NCBI GenBank assembly: GCA_017509065.1
Contig: JAFWQM010000073.1
Span: 1-20,499, forward strand
DNA length: 20,499 nt
Origin: Clostridia bacterium
GTDB taxonomy: Bacteria > Bacillota_A > Clostridia > Christensenellales > Aristaeellaceae
Direction of reading: 5' to 3'
In this document: positions 7,474 to 15,517 of the stretch, piece by piece
How the letters are laid out: each line of letters starts with the position of its first letter
Numbering within the stretch: position 1 is the first letter of the stretch
Notes under the pieces: generated by a model
What the model was told of the DNA's origin: nothing
What the model saw: only the letters and a program-made list of their open reading frames with translations
Databases searched by the model: none
Translations under genes and position numbers: made by a program

Positions 7474-8124
7474 TTGATTCAAGCTGTGATTTTTAATCTG
7501 GACGGGGTGCTGGTGTGCACGGACGAATGCCATTATCACGCCTGGTCGAAGCTGGCGTATGAGCAGGGCATCAGCCTGCAGCCGGAGCTGTACTTGAAAA
7601 TGGTGGGCATGAAGCGTATGGACAGCTTAAAAATCCTGCTCCAGGGACGGGACCGGAGCTATACCCCCCAGGAGATGTGGGCCCTGAGCGTGCGGAAAAA
7701 CGACCTGTTCAACGAGCAGATCGACCGGCTCGACCAGGAAAGCCTGCTGCCCGGCGCGCTGGAAACGGTGATCGCGCTGAAAAACAAGGGCGTCAAAACA
7801 GCGGTGGTCTCGTCCAGCGAAAACGCGGGCGGCATCCTGCGCCAGCTTCGCATCGACCATTGGTTCGACGTGGTAGTGGACGGAACGGAAATCGAAAAGG
7901 GCAAGCCCGACCCGGAAGTGTATATAACGGCAGCGCGAAAGCTGAAAATGCCCTCGAAGGAATGCCTGGTGATCGAAAACACTCCGGCGGGCGAGGAAGG
8001 CGCGCGGCTGGCGGGCATGCGCTGCATGATGCTGGCAAACCCCTACGTGCCCAACGAAGAACAGCTGCCCTCCACCCTGGCTGAACTCGATCTGCCGCTG
8101 ATTGTGGAGAATCAAACAACATAA
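7474..8124 (+). CDS. Beta-phosphoglucomutase-like HAD protein with altered catalytic residues
   Basis: A 216-aa cytoplasmic HAD-superfamily protein, the length of beta-phosphoglucomutase (about 220). The start TTG follows GAGGAG with suitable spacing. The N-terminus resembles beta-PGM (VIFNLDGVLVCTDECHYHAW), but the nucleophile Asp of the DxD motif is Asn8; Asp10 is kept. Motif II is VVSSSEN (Ser113-115), the motif III Lys is K144 in EKGKPDPEVY, and motif IV reads VIENTPAG, with Asn169 where many members have Asp. Asn at motif IV is known in other HAD proteins, but Asn at the nucleophile should abolish phosphoryl transfer. It may be a non-catalytic or regulatory member, a strain mutation or a sequencing error. 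It lies first in the operon with GH130. Confidence 0.85.
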   Translation: MIQAVIFNLDGVLVCTDECHYHAWSKLAYEQGISLQPELYLKMVGMKRMDSLKILLQGRDRSYTPQEMWALSVRKNDLFNEQIDRLDQESLLPGALETVIALKNKGVKTAVVSSSENAGGILRQLRIDHWFDVVVDGTEIEKGKPDPEVYITAARKLKMPSKECLVIENTPAGEEGARLAGMRCMMLANPYVPNEEQLPSTLAELDLPLIVENQTT

Positions 8125-8143
8125 AATGAAAGGAATATCCGTC

Positions 8144-9166
8144 ATGAGTAAATATCAGATGATCGCCCCCGCGCTGCCTAACGTTCCCTGGCAGGAAAAA
8201 CCCGAAGGCCACATCAACAGCCCCCTCTGGCGCTACAGGGACAATCCCATCATCGGCCGCAATCCCCTGCCCGGCGTTGCGCGCATTTTCAATTCCGCCG
8301 TCATGCCCTACGAAGGGAAGTTCGTGGGCGTGTTCCGCGGCGAGCAGACCAACGGCGTGCCATATATCTACCTGGGCTGGAGCGAGGACGCCATTCACTG
8401 GGACTTTGAGCCGAACAAGATTCCCTTTGTAGACGAGGAGGGCAAGCCCTTCATGCCCTTCTACGCCTACGACCCGCGCCTGGTAAAGGTGGAGGACACC
8501 TATTACATCATCTGGTGCCAGGACTTCTACGGCGCGGCCATCGGCGTGGCGAAGACCCAGGACTTCAAGCATTTCGTGCGCATCGAAAATCCCTTCCTTC
8601 CCTTCAACCGCAACGCAGTGCTGTTTCCCCGTAAGGTGCACGGCAATTTCATGATGATGAGCCGCCCCTCCGACAGCGGCCACACGCCCTTCGGCGACAT
8701 CTTCATCAGTGAAAGCCCGGACATGGAGTTCTGGGGCAGACACCGCCACGTGATGGCCCGGGGCAACAACTGGTGGGAGAGCCTGAAAATCGGCGGCGGC
8801 GCGGCTCCTATCGAGACCAGCGAAGGGTGGCTTTTGTTCTACCACGGCGTGACGCAGACCTGCAACGGCTATGTGTATTCCATCGGCGGGGCCATCCTGG
8901 ACATCGACGAGCCCTCCAAGGTTTTGTACCGCTGCCAGAATTACCTGCTCACCCCCGAAGAATGGTTCGAGGAGCGCGGCTTCGTGCCCAACGTCACCTT
9001 CCCCTGCGCCACCCTGCACGACCCGGCTTCCGGCAAAATCGCCGTCTTCTACGGCGCTGCGGACAGCTATGTGGGCCTGGCGTTCGGTTATCTGGACGAG
9101 ATCATCGACTACATCAAGGACAACAGCAAGACGACCGCCGATGACACCGAGCTCGGCCGCCGCTGA
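8144..9166 (+). CDS. GH130 beta-mannoside phosphorylase
   Basis: A 340-aa cytoplasmic five-bladed-propeller enzyme. GH130 phosphorylases cleave beta-mannosides with phosphate, giving alpha-mannose-1-phosphate and a shorter sugar. Visible family features are NPIIGRNPLPGVARIFNSA, FRGEQTNG, YAYDPRLV with the catalytic Asp110, FNRNAVLFPRK, the conserved WWESLKIGGGAAPI, and FYGAADSYVGLAFG near the end. The length is nearer the mannooligosaccharide phosphorylases (about 340) than the about 390-aa mannosylglucose phosphorylases, but the subfamily cannot be fixed by eye. I chose the ATG at 8144 (AAAGGA upstream). Earlier in-frame codons, including one overlapping the HAD gene, lack an SD. It is co-transcribed with the HAD gene, with a 19-nt gap. 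Confidence 0.93.
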   Translation: MSKYQMIAPALPNVPWQEKPEGHINSPLWRYRDNPIIGRNPLPGVARIFNSAVMPYEGKFVGVFRGEQTNGVPYIYLGWSEDAIHWDFEPNKIPFVDEEGKPFMPFYAYDPRLVKVEDTYYIIWCQDFYGAAIGVAKTQDFKHFVRIENPFLPFNRNAVLFPRKVHGNFMMMSRPSDSGHTPFGDIFISESPDMEFWGRHRHVMARGNNWWESLKIGGGAAPIETSEGWLLFYHGVTQTCNGYVYSIGGAILDIDEPSKVLYRCQNYLLTPEEWFEERGFVPNVTFPCATLHDPASGKIAVFYGAADSYVGLAFGYLDEIIDYIKDNSKTTADDTELGRR

Positions 9167-9177
9167 GGAGTGAGCGC

Positions 9178-9462
9178 ATGAAGCATCATATCATTGTGAA
9201 GTTTACGGAAGGCACGGATGTAAAGGCCCTGGCCGCGCCGGTAAAGACAATCTTCGATGAAACCCTTTCCATCCCCGGCGTTCACGGCGTGGACGTGAAG
9301 CTGTCCAATTCCGACCGGGCCAACCGCTATGACCTGATGATCGTGATGGACATGGACAAGGAAGCCCTGCCCGCCTACGACGCCTCCGCTCCGCACCACC
9401 AGTGGAAAAACGAATACGCCGACCGCATCGCGAAAAAGGCGATTTTCGATTGTGATGACTGA
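9178..9462 (+). CDS. Dabb (stress-responsive A/B barrel) domain protein
   Basis: A 94-aa protein that is essentially one ferredoxin-like Dabb domain. It starts MKHHIIVKFTEGTD, has SIPGVHGVDVKLSNSDRANR in the middle, then a YDLMIVMDMD strand and the closing HHQWKNEYADRIAKKAIFD helix with the conserved His. Such proteins form small dimeric barrels; the role is usually unknown and ligand binding is only suspected. The ATG follows GAGGAG with 7-nt spacing and lies 11 nt after the GH130 stop, so it belongs to the same operon. Its job beside a mannoside phosphorylase is not clear. Confidence 0.85.
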   Translation: MKHHIIVKFTEGTDVKALAAPVKTIFDETLSIPGVHGVDVKLSNSDRANRYDLMIVMDMDKEALPAYDASAPHHQWKNEYADRIAKKAIFDCDD

Positions 9463-9544
9463 CAGAGCGTCTTTTCTTGTGTAAGGTAAATTTGTCAACT
9501 TTAGGGAAAAATCAGTAACTTTGATGTGTGAATAAGGGAACCAG

Positions 9545-9578
9545 CCAAAAGCCTTCCCCTTGAGGGGAAGCCTTTTGG
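9545..9578. repeat. Palindromic repeat-like hairpin
   Basis: Two 15-nt arms (CCAAAAGCCTTCCCC / GGGGAAGCCTTTTGG) pair around TTGA with a single C-C mismatch. There is no T run, so it is a poor terminator for the Dabb gene. The CCTTCCCCTTGAGGGGAAG core resembles short palindromic repeats that I recall as scattered through gut Clostridia genomes. The surrounding gap (9463-9616) has no clear promoter by eye. Confidence 0.5.
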
Positions 9579-9616
9579 GACGGCACCCTATTTACCTATA
9601 CAAGGAGGAACACGCA

Positions 9617-12600
9617 ATGAAAAAACGGTATCTGTTTTTGATTCTGCTGGTGTTCATCGCCCTGGCGCTTCCTGTGCTGGCAAGTGCGGCGTCGAGCGGC
9701 ACCTGCGGCAGCAATGTGTCCTGGAGGCTGGATGACAGCGGGCTGCTGACCATTTCAGGCTCCGGCAGCATGAACAACTATGACGACGGCTCTTTCAATC
9801 CGCCGCCATGGGACAAGGGGTCCGTGTACGAAGTCCTGGTTCAGGAAGGCGTGACCGGCATTGGCGAGTTCGCGTTCTGTTATTGCGGCAACCTGACGAC
9901 TGTCAGGATCGCGAATACCGTGACTACCATCGGCCAGTACGCTTTCGACCACTGCACCAGCCTGTCGAGCATCAGGCTCTCCAGCAATTTGAGTGAAATC
10001 AGGCAGAATCTTTTCTATGGCTGCTCCTGCCTCCGGTCGATCGTAATCCCGAGCAGCGTAAGGGAAATCGGCTTATCCGCCTTCGGCGCCTGCGGCCTGA
10101 CCAGCATCACGATTCCTGGCACCGTGAACGTCATCGGCGAAGCCTCCTTCAACAGCTGCGTCGGTCTGACGGAAGTCACGATTCAGAACGGCGTGCAGAC
10201 GATTGCGAAACAGGCCTTCGACTATTGCAGGAATCTTCCGAGCATCACGCTGCCGAACAGCGTGACGGTCATGGGAGAATCCGCCTTCAGCGGATGCGAC
10301 GGCCTGACGACCGTTAAGCTGTCCTCCGGTCTGAAAAGGATCGAAACGCTGGCTTTTGCCGACTGCCACAGCCTGTCGTCCATCACCATTCCCAGCAGCA
10401 TCACCGCGATCGGTGGCGCGGCTTTTACCGGCTGCGGCAATTTGAGCAGCATACAAATCCCCAGCAGCGTCACTTCTATCGGCGGAAGCGCATTCCGGTA
10501 CTGCGGCAGCCTGACGAGCGTCACGATCCCGAGCGGCGTTACCGTCATTTCCAATAATCTGTTCCAGGAGTGCGGCAGCCTGACGAGCGTTACATTCAAG
10601 GGCAACGTGACCACCATCGGCGATCATGCCTTCGTGAAGTGCACAAGTCTGACGGACATCACGCTTCCGGCCAGCCTGACCACCATCGAAATGTGCGCTT
10701 TCCAGGACTGCACGAGCCTTACGAGCATCAAGCTCCCGAGCGGGCTGAAAACCATCGGCGGCTCCGCTTTCTGGAATTGCTCGAGCCTTACGAGTATCAA
10801 TATCCCGGACAGCGTGAGCAGTATGGGCGGCGGGGTTTTTAAGGGCTGCTCAAGCCTGAAAACCCTGAAGCTCCCGAACAGCATGACAAAAATCGACGAT
10901 TACGCTTTCGAGGGATTCAGCAGCCTGACAAGCCTCACGCTGCCGAGCAGCCTGATCACCATCGGCAAAGGCGCGTTCAAAGACTGCAGCGGCCTGACCA
11001 GCTTTACGATTCCCAGCACCGTGACCAGTATCGGCGACGAAGCGTTCAAGAACTGCGGCGGCCTGACCAGCATGACCATCCCGAACGGCGTGAAGAAAAT
11101 CGGGGATAGAACGTTCGACTGCTGCGGCGGGCTGGAAAGCGTGTCCATCCCGAACACCGTGACCAGTATCGGCAGCTACGCTTTCAGCTGGTGCGGCAAT
11201 CTGCCGTCCATCCGGCTTCCCAGCAGCGTAAAGACAATCGGTGACAACGCTTTTGAATGGTGCAAGGGCCTGACGAGCTTCACGATTCCGGACAGCGTGA
11301 CCACCCTTGGCAAGAATGCTTTCCGTTGGTGCGAGAACTTAAGCAGCATCCGGCTTTCTGACAGCCTGACAAAAATTCAGCAGGAAACTTTCTGCTGGTG
11401 CAAAAGCCTGAAGTCCGTCACGGTTCCGCCCAGCGTGACCAGGATCGACGACTTGGCTTTCAAATCATGCCAAAGCATGACGCTTATCACCATTCCGGAC
11501 AGCGTAACCAGCTTTGGCTCCGATGTTTTCTATTTCTGCAGCGGCGATCTGGCCATCAATTGCACAGCGGACTCCGCTGCGTATCAATATGCCAGGGCGA
11601 ACGGCATCTATGTGAATGTAGTCACCTTCAAAAAACCAACCATCACCACCCAGCCGACCAGCAAGACGGTGAATGTGGGCGATAAGGCGACGTTCAAGGT
11701 AGTCGCCAGCGGCGATGATCTGAGATATCAGTGGCATTACCAGAAGCCGGATGACAGCACCTGGTATCTGGTGAGCAATAGCGGAACCGCGGCGACCCTG
11801 ACCCTGACCGCGGCGACTCACCACAACGGATACAAGTACCGCGTCAAGGTGTCCAACAGCGCGGGGTATGTCTGGTCAAACACCGTCACCCTGACCGTGA
11901 CATCCGGCTCGAAACCCACCATCACCACCCAGCCGGTCAATAAAAAGGTGAATGAAGGCGCAAAAGTCACTTTCAAGGTAGTCGCCTCAGGCGCGACAGC
12001 ATACCAGTGGTATTACAAGAAACCGGGAGGAACCACCTGGAACGCGGTGAGCAATAACGGTACCTCTGCATCTTATACCCTGACCACTGAGGCGCGGCAC
12101 AACGGATACCAGTACCGCGTCAAAGTGTCCAACAGCGTGGGTTCTGTTTATTCAAACACCGTTACCCTGACGCTGAATCTTAAGCCCGTCATCACGACCC
12201 AGCCAGCAAGCAAGACGGTGAATCAAGGCGAGAAAGCGACGTTCAAGGTAGTTGCCACCGACGCAACAAAATACCAGTGGTATTACATGAAACCGGGAGA
12301 AACCACCTGGAACGCGGTAAGCAATAACGGCACTTCCGCTTCTTATACCCTGACCACAGAGGCGCGGCACAACGGTTATAAATATCGCGTCAAGGTTTCC
12401 AACGACGTGGGTTCTGTTTACTCGAACACTGTCACCCTGACCGTGACATCCGGCGTAAAGCCCACCATCACCACCCAGCCAGCCAGCAAAAAGGTGAATG
12501 AAGGCGCAAAGGCGACCTTCAAGGTGGTCGCCACCGGCGCAACAGCATACCAGTGGTATTACAAGAAACCGGGAGATAGCACCTGGACTGCGGTGAAAAA

Positions 12601-13813
12601 TAACGGCACTTCCGCTGCCTATACCCTGACCACTGAGGCGCGGCACAACGGATACCAGTACCGCGTCAAAGTGTCCAACAGCGTTGGGGCTGTTTATTCA
12701 AACACCGTTACCCTGACGGTGAATCTCAAACCCGTCATCACGACCCAGCCCGCCAACAAGACGGTGAATCAAGGCGCGAAGGCGACGTTCAAGGTGGTCG
12801 CCACCGGCGCGACAGCATACCAGTGGTATTACAGGAAGCCGGGAGAAAGCACCTGGAACGCGGTGAAAACTAACGGCACTTCGGCTACCTATACCCTGAC
12901 CACAGAGGCGCGGCACAACGGTTATAAGTATCGCGTCAAGGTCTCCAACAGCGTGGGGGCTGTTTATTCAAACACCGTTACCCTGACAGTAGCATCCTCC
13001 GCAGTTCCCACCATCACCACCCAGCCGGTCAGCAAAAAGGTGAACGAAGGCGCGAAGGTGACGTTCAAGGTAGTTGCCACCGGCGCGACGAACTACCAGT
13101 GGTATTACAAGAAACCCGGCGAATCCATTTGGAATGAGGTAAGCACCAACGGCACTTCCGCTTCCTACACCCTGACCACTGCTGCGCGGCATAACGGATA
13201 TAAATACTGCTGCCTGGTATCCAACAATTCGGGCAGCGTCTGGTCGGAAACCGCAACGCTGACGCTGAATCTCAAACCCGTCATCACGACCCAGCCCGTC
13301 AATAAGAAGGTAAATGAAGGCGCGAAGGCGACGTTCAAGGTAGTTGCCACCGGCGCGACGAGCTACCAGTGGTATTATAAGAAGCCGGGCGAAACCGCGT
13401 GGAACGAAGTCAACAATAACGGCACTTCCGCTTCCTACACCCTGACCACTGAGGCGCGGCATAACGGATACAAATACTGCTGCCTGGTATCCAACAGCGC
13501 GGGCAGCGTCTGGTCGGAAACCGCCACCCTGACGCTGAACCTCAAACCCGTTATCACAAGCCAGCCTTCCAGCGTGACCGTGACAGCGGGCAGGACCGCC
13601 ACCTTCAAAGTGACCGCCACCGGCGCGACGAGCTATCAGTGGTACTACCAGAAGCCCGGAGAAACCACCTGGACCGAGGTGGCAAATAACGGCACATCAG
13701 CCACCTATAAACTGACCGCCGCCGCGCGCCACAACGGATACAAATACAGGTGCAAAGTGACGAACAGCGCCGGAAGCGTGTATACCAGCATCGTTACGCT
13801 GCGCGTGAACTGA
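9617..13813 (+). CDS. Secreted BspA-type leucine-rich-repeat protein with eight Ig-like domains
   Basis: A 1398-aa exported protein. The ATG follows AAGGAGG with 8-nt spacing. The signal peptide (KKRYLFLILLVFIALALPVL, cleavage near ASA/ASS) is clear. Residues about 79-652 hold some 25 BspA-type repeats (LRR_5 form V-T-x-I-G-x-x-A-F-x-x-C-x-x-L-x-x-I-x-I-P-x-S), 23 residues each, with one 22-residue unit. Residues 673-1398 hold eight Ig-like domains of about 90 residues, each starting KP-x-I-T-T-Q-P and containing YQWYY-x-KPG. No LPxTG, SLH or transmembrane C-terminus is present, so wall attachment is not explained. BspA-like proteins act as surface adhesins in oral and gut bacteria; that role is inferred here. 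No clear promoter was found. Confidence 0.92.
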   Translation: MKKRYLFLILLVFIALALPVLASAASSGTCGSNVSWRLDDSGLLTISGSGSMNNYDDGSFNPPPWDKGSVYEVLVQEGVTGIGEFAFCYCGNLTTVRIANTVTTIGQYAFDHCTSLSSIRLSSNLSEIRQNLFYGCSCLRSIVIPSSVREIGLSAFGACGLTSITIPGTVNVIGEASFNSCVGLTEVTIQNGVQTIAKQAFDYCRNLPSITLPNSVTVMGESAFSGCDGLTTVKLSSGLKRIETLAFADCHSLSSITIPSSITAIGGAAFTGCGNLSSIQIPSSVTSIGGSAFRYCGSLTSVTIPSGVTVISNNLFQECGSLTSVTFKGNVTTIGDHAFVKCTSLTDITLPASLTTIEMCAFQDCTSLTSIKLPSGLKTIGGSAFWNCSSLTSINIPDSVSSMGGGVFKGCSSLKTLKLPNSMTKIDDYAFEGFSSLTSLTLPSSLITIGKGAFKDCSGLTSFTIPSTVTSIGDEAFKNCGGLTSMTIPNGVKKIGDRTFDCCGGLESVSIPNTVTSIGSYAFSWCGNLPSIRLPSSVKTIGDNAFEWCKGLTSFTIPDSVTTLGKNAFRWCENLSSIRLSDSLTKIQQETFCWCKSLKSVTVPPSVTRIDDLAFKSCQSMTLITIPDSVTSFGSDVFYFCSGDLAINCTADSAAYQYARANGIYVNVVTFKKPTITTQPTSKTVNVGDKATFKVVASGDDLRYQWHYQKPDDSTWYLVSNSGTAATLTLTAATHHNGYKYRVKVSNSAGYVWSNTVTLTVTSGSKPTITTQPVNKKVNEGAKVTFKVVASGATAYQWYYKKPGGTTWNAVSNNGTSASYTLTTEARHNGYQYRVKVSNSVGSVYSNTVTLTLNLKPVITTQPASKTVNQGEKATFKVVATDATKYQWYYMKPGETTWNAVSNNGTSASYTLTTEARHNGYKYRVKVSNDVGSVYSNTVTLTVTSGVKPTITTQPASKKVNEGAKATFKVVATGATAYQWYYKKPGDSTWTAVKNNGTSAAYTLTTEARHNGYQYRVKVSNSVGAVYSNTVTLTVNLKPVITTQPANKTVNQGAKATFKVVATGATAYQWYYRKPGESTWNAVKTNGTSATYTLTTEARHNGYKYRVKVSNSVGAVYSNTVTLTVASSAVPTITTQPVSKKVNEGAKVTFKVVATGATNYQWYYKKPGESIWNEVSTNGTSASYTLTTAARHNGYKYCCLVSNNSGSVWSETATLTLNLKPVITTQPVNKKVNEGAKATFKVVATGATSYQWYYKKPGETAWNEVNNNGTSASYTLTTEARHNGYKYCCLVSNSAGSVWSETATLTLNLKPVITSQPSSVTVTAGRTATFKVTATGATSYQWYYQKPGETTWTEVANNGTSATYKLTAAARHNGYKYRCKVTNSAGSVYTSIVTLRVN
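9851..11572 (+). repeat. Tandem 69-bp repeats encoding about 25 BspA leucine-rich repeats
   Basis: Continuous 23-codon units with consensus VTxIGxxAFxxCxxLxSIxI and a final P-x-S/G/T. Only the fourth unit (FGACG-LTSI) is one codon short. The DNA copies have diverged more than the Ig-coding repeats downstream. Confidence 0.85.
11633..13810 (+). repeat. Tandem about 270-bp repeats encoding eight Ig-like domains
   Basis: Eight units that are highly alike at the DNA level (for example repeated TACCAGTGGTATTACAAGAA-type segments). Linkers after the units vary (TSGS, NL, TSGV, NL, ASSAV, NL, NL). Units 2-3 and 4-5 look like a duplicated two-domain block. This kind of array is prone to copy-number change and to assembly error. 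Confidence 0.85.
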
Positions 13814-13830
13814 CAGACGGAGGAACACCT

Positions 13831-15348
13831 ATGATGGCTCGATTTCAGCTTGCTTCCCTGTTTACCGACGGGGCGGTGCTGTGCAGAAAAAAGGAAATCC
13901 GGGTGTTTGGCACGGGCGAGGAAGGTCTTGCGCTCTCCGCCGTGCTGCTGGACGAAGGAGGAAAGACCCTCTGCCAGGACGAAACGGTGATTCAGAACGG
14001 CCGCTTCTGCTTTTATCTGCCGCCGCAGGAGGCCCAGATGGGCTGCGTCCTGACGGTGACGGACGGGCAGGACAAAACGATCTGCTGCGATATCGCCATC
14101 GGCGAAGTGTATCTGGCCGGGGGCCAGAGCAATATGGAACTGGAGCTGCAGTACGCCGACGAAGGCAAGCAGTTGATTCCAGTCCACCGCAATCCCCAGG
14201 TGCGGTATTTCAACGTGCCCAAGTTCGCCCGCTTCATCTCGGAGGCCGAGGAAGCGAACCGGGCCGCCCGCTGGACGGCAGTGGCTCCAGGTACGGCGCA
14301 TAATATGAGCGCCGCAGCTTACTTCTTCGCCATGAAACTGCAAAGCAATCTTCGCGTTCCCGTCGGCATCATCGACTGCTACTGGGGCGGCACGTCCATC
14401 ACCTGCTGGATGAGCGAGGAAACGCTGGGCCTGACCGCCGAAGGCCAGCGCTACCTGAAAGAGTATCAGGAAAGCTGCGCGGGCAAGACCATGGAGCAGT
14501 ACCTGGAGGAAGAAAACGCGTTCTTCAGCAGCCAGAATGCATGGGGCGAGAAGGCCTTAGCGCTGAAGACGGAGCATCCCGAATATACCAACAAAGACCT
14601 GAATGCCATCATCGGCCCCTGTCCGCCCTGGACTCCGCCGGTGGGCGAGGGCTCGCCGTTCCGCCCGGCGGGGCTGTACCATACCATGCTGGAAAGGGTC
14701 GTCCCCGCCACGCTGACGGGCGTCCTGTTCTACCAGGGCGAAGAAGATTCCTGGCGCACAAAGCAATATGACGCGCTGCTGACATCCTTCATTTTCCAGC
14801 TTCGGGAGCTGTTCATGGACGCGGAATTGCCCTTCCTGAACGTGCAGCTGCCCATGTGGATGGACGGAGCCGCCACGGAAGACAGCAAGCTCTGGCCCGC
14901 CCTGCGTCTGGCGCAGGAAAAGGTATGGCGCAACGTGCGGAACACCGGCCTGGCCGTTCTGATCGACGAAGGCGAATTCGACAATATCCATCCCACCAAC
15001 AAGCGCGTGGTGGGAGAAAGGCTGTTTGAAGCCGCCCTGGACACGGTCTATCATGAAGAAGCGAGGCTGTCCCCCTTCGCCATCGGCAAATACCGGCAGG
15101 GCAGCGCGCTGGTTATTGCCCTTTCCGCGCCTGTCACAGACTGCGGCAGCGGGGAATACCTGATGGAAATCGCCGGGAAAGGCGGCGTGTTCCAGCCTGC
15201 GGACGTGCGCTTGGAGGAGAACCGGATCGTCCTTTCTTCTCCCGCCGTGCCGTGTCCCATCGCCGCCCGGTACGCCTGGACAGACTTCGCCATCGTCCGC
15301 CTGTTCGGTGAAAACGGCCTGCCGCTCGCGCCGTTTGAGCTGAAATAA
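13831..15348 (+). CDS. SASA/SGNH-type carbohydrate O-acetylesterase (sialate O-acetylesterase-like)
   Basis: A 505-aa protein of the sialate-O-acetylesterase (SASA) family. These enzymes remove acetyl groups from sugars; some members act on acetylated xylan or mannan rather than sialic acid. The nucleophile motif is YLAGGQSNMELE with Ser100. VPVGIIDCYWGGTSI and GVLFYQGEEDS follow, and the Asp-x-x-His pair is D384 and H387 in FDNIHPTNKRVVGERLF. There is no signal peptide (MMARFQLASLFTDGAVLCRK), so it acts inside the cell on imported sugars. The ATG at 13831 follows GGAGG with 7-nt spacing; in-frame codons before it overlap the LRR/Ig gene and have no SD. It is 17 nt downstream of that gene, so probably co-transcribed, with a terminator after it. 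Confidence 0.88.
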   Translation: MMARFQLASLFTDGAVLCRKKEIRVFGTGEEGLALSAVLLDEGGKTLCQDETVIQNGRFCFYLPPQEAQMGCVLTVTDGQDKTICCDIAIGEVYLAGGQSNMELELQYADEGKQLIPVHRNPQVRYFNVPKFARFISEAEEANRAARWTAVAPGTAHNMSAAAYFFAMKLQSNLRVPVGIIDCYWGGTSITCWMSEETLGLTAEGQRYLKEYQESCAGKTMEQYLEEENAFFSSQNAWGEKALALKTEHPEYTNKDLNAIIGPCPPWTPPVGEGSPFRPAGLYHTMLERVVPATLTGVLFYQGEEDSWRTKQYDALLTSFIFQLRELFMDAELPFLNVQLPMWMDGAATEDSKLWPALRLAQEKVWRNVRNTGLAVLIDEGEFDNIHPTNKRVVGERLFEAALDTVYHEEARLSPFAIGKYRQGSALVIALSAPVTDCGSGEYLMEIAGKGGVFQPADVRLEENRIVLSSPAVPCPIAARYAWTDFAIVRLFGENGLPLAPFELK

Positions 15349-15360
15349 AATTACGAAAAG

Positions 15361-15398
15361 ACACTCCTCGCGCCCCATGAACGTGAGGGGTGTTTTTT
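15361..15398 (+). terminator. Rho-independent terminator after the acetylesterase gene
   Basis: Arms ACACTCCTCGCG and CGTGAGGGGTGT pair with two G-T pairs around CCCCATGAA and are followed directly by TTTTTT. It starts 12 nt after the acetylesterase stop codon. Confidence 0.85.
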
Positions 15399-15478
15399 GA
15401 TATATCTGTTATTGTGAAAAACTTTGCCGCATGTAAACATTCCCAAAAACACTTTAGTCCAAAATGATAAAATGAGAG

Positions 15479-15501
15479 CGTCTAATAGGTGTAACGTTAC
15501 A
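15479..15501 (+). promoter_or_regulatory. CGTCTAATA motif and 12-bp palindrome before the ECF sigma gene
   Basis: CGTCTAATA (15479-15487) resembles the -10 region of ECF-type promoters, but I could not see a matching AAC-type -35 at the usual distance. A perfect palindrome TGTAACGTTACA (15490-15501) follows directly and ends just before the SD (AGAAGGAGG). It could be an operator or a small hairpin in the leader. Confidence 0.35.
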
Positions 15502-15517
15502 GAAGGAGGCGAAAGCC

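Noticed and set aside
7793..9019. A 408-codon minus-strand frame across the HAD and GH130 genes
   Set aside because: It spans two real plus-strand genes and their junction, has no domain signature and ends in low-complexity Arg/Pro text.
9463..9616. Possible riboswitch or promoter in the gap before the LRR/Ig gene
   Set aside because: Only one hairpin is evident. TTGTCA at 9492-9497 has no acceptable -10 at 16-18 nt, and no known aptamer core was recognised.
11633..13810. Regularly spaced repeats that might suggest a CRISPR-like array
   Set aside because: Units are about 270 bp, in frame and encode Ig domains; there are no short identical repeats with unique spacers and no cas genes.
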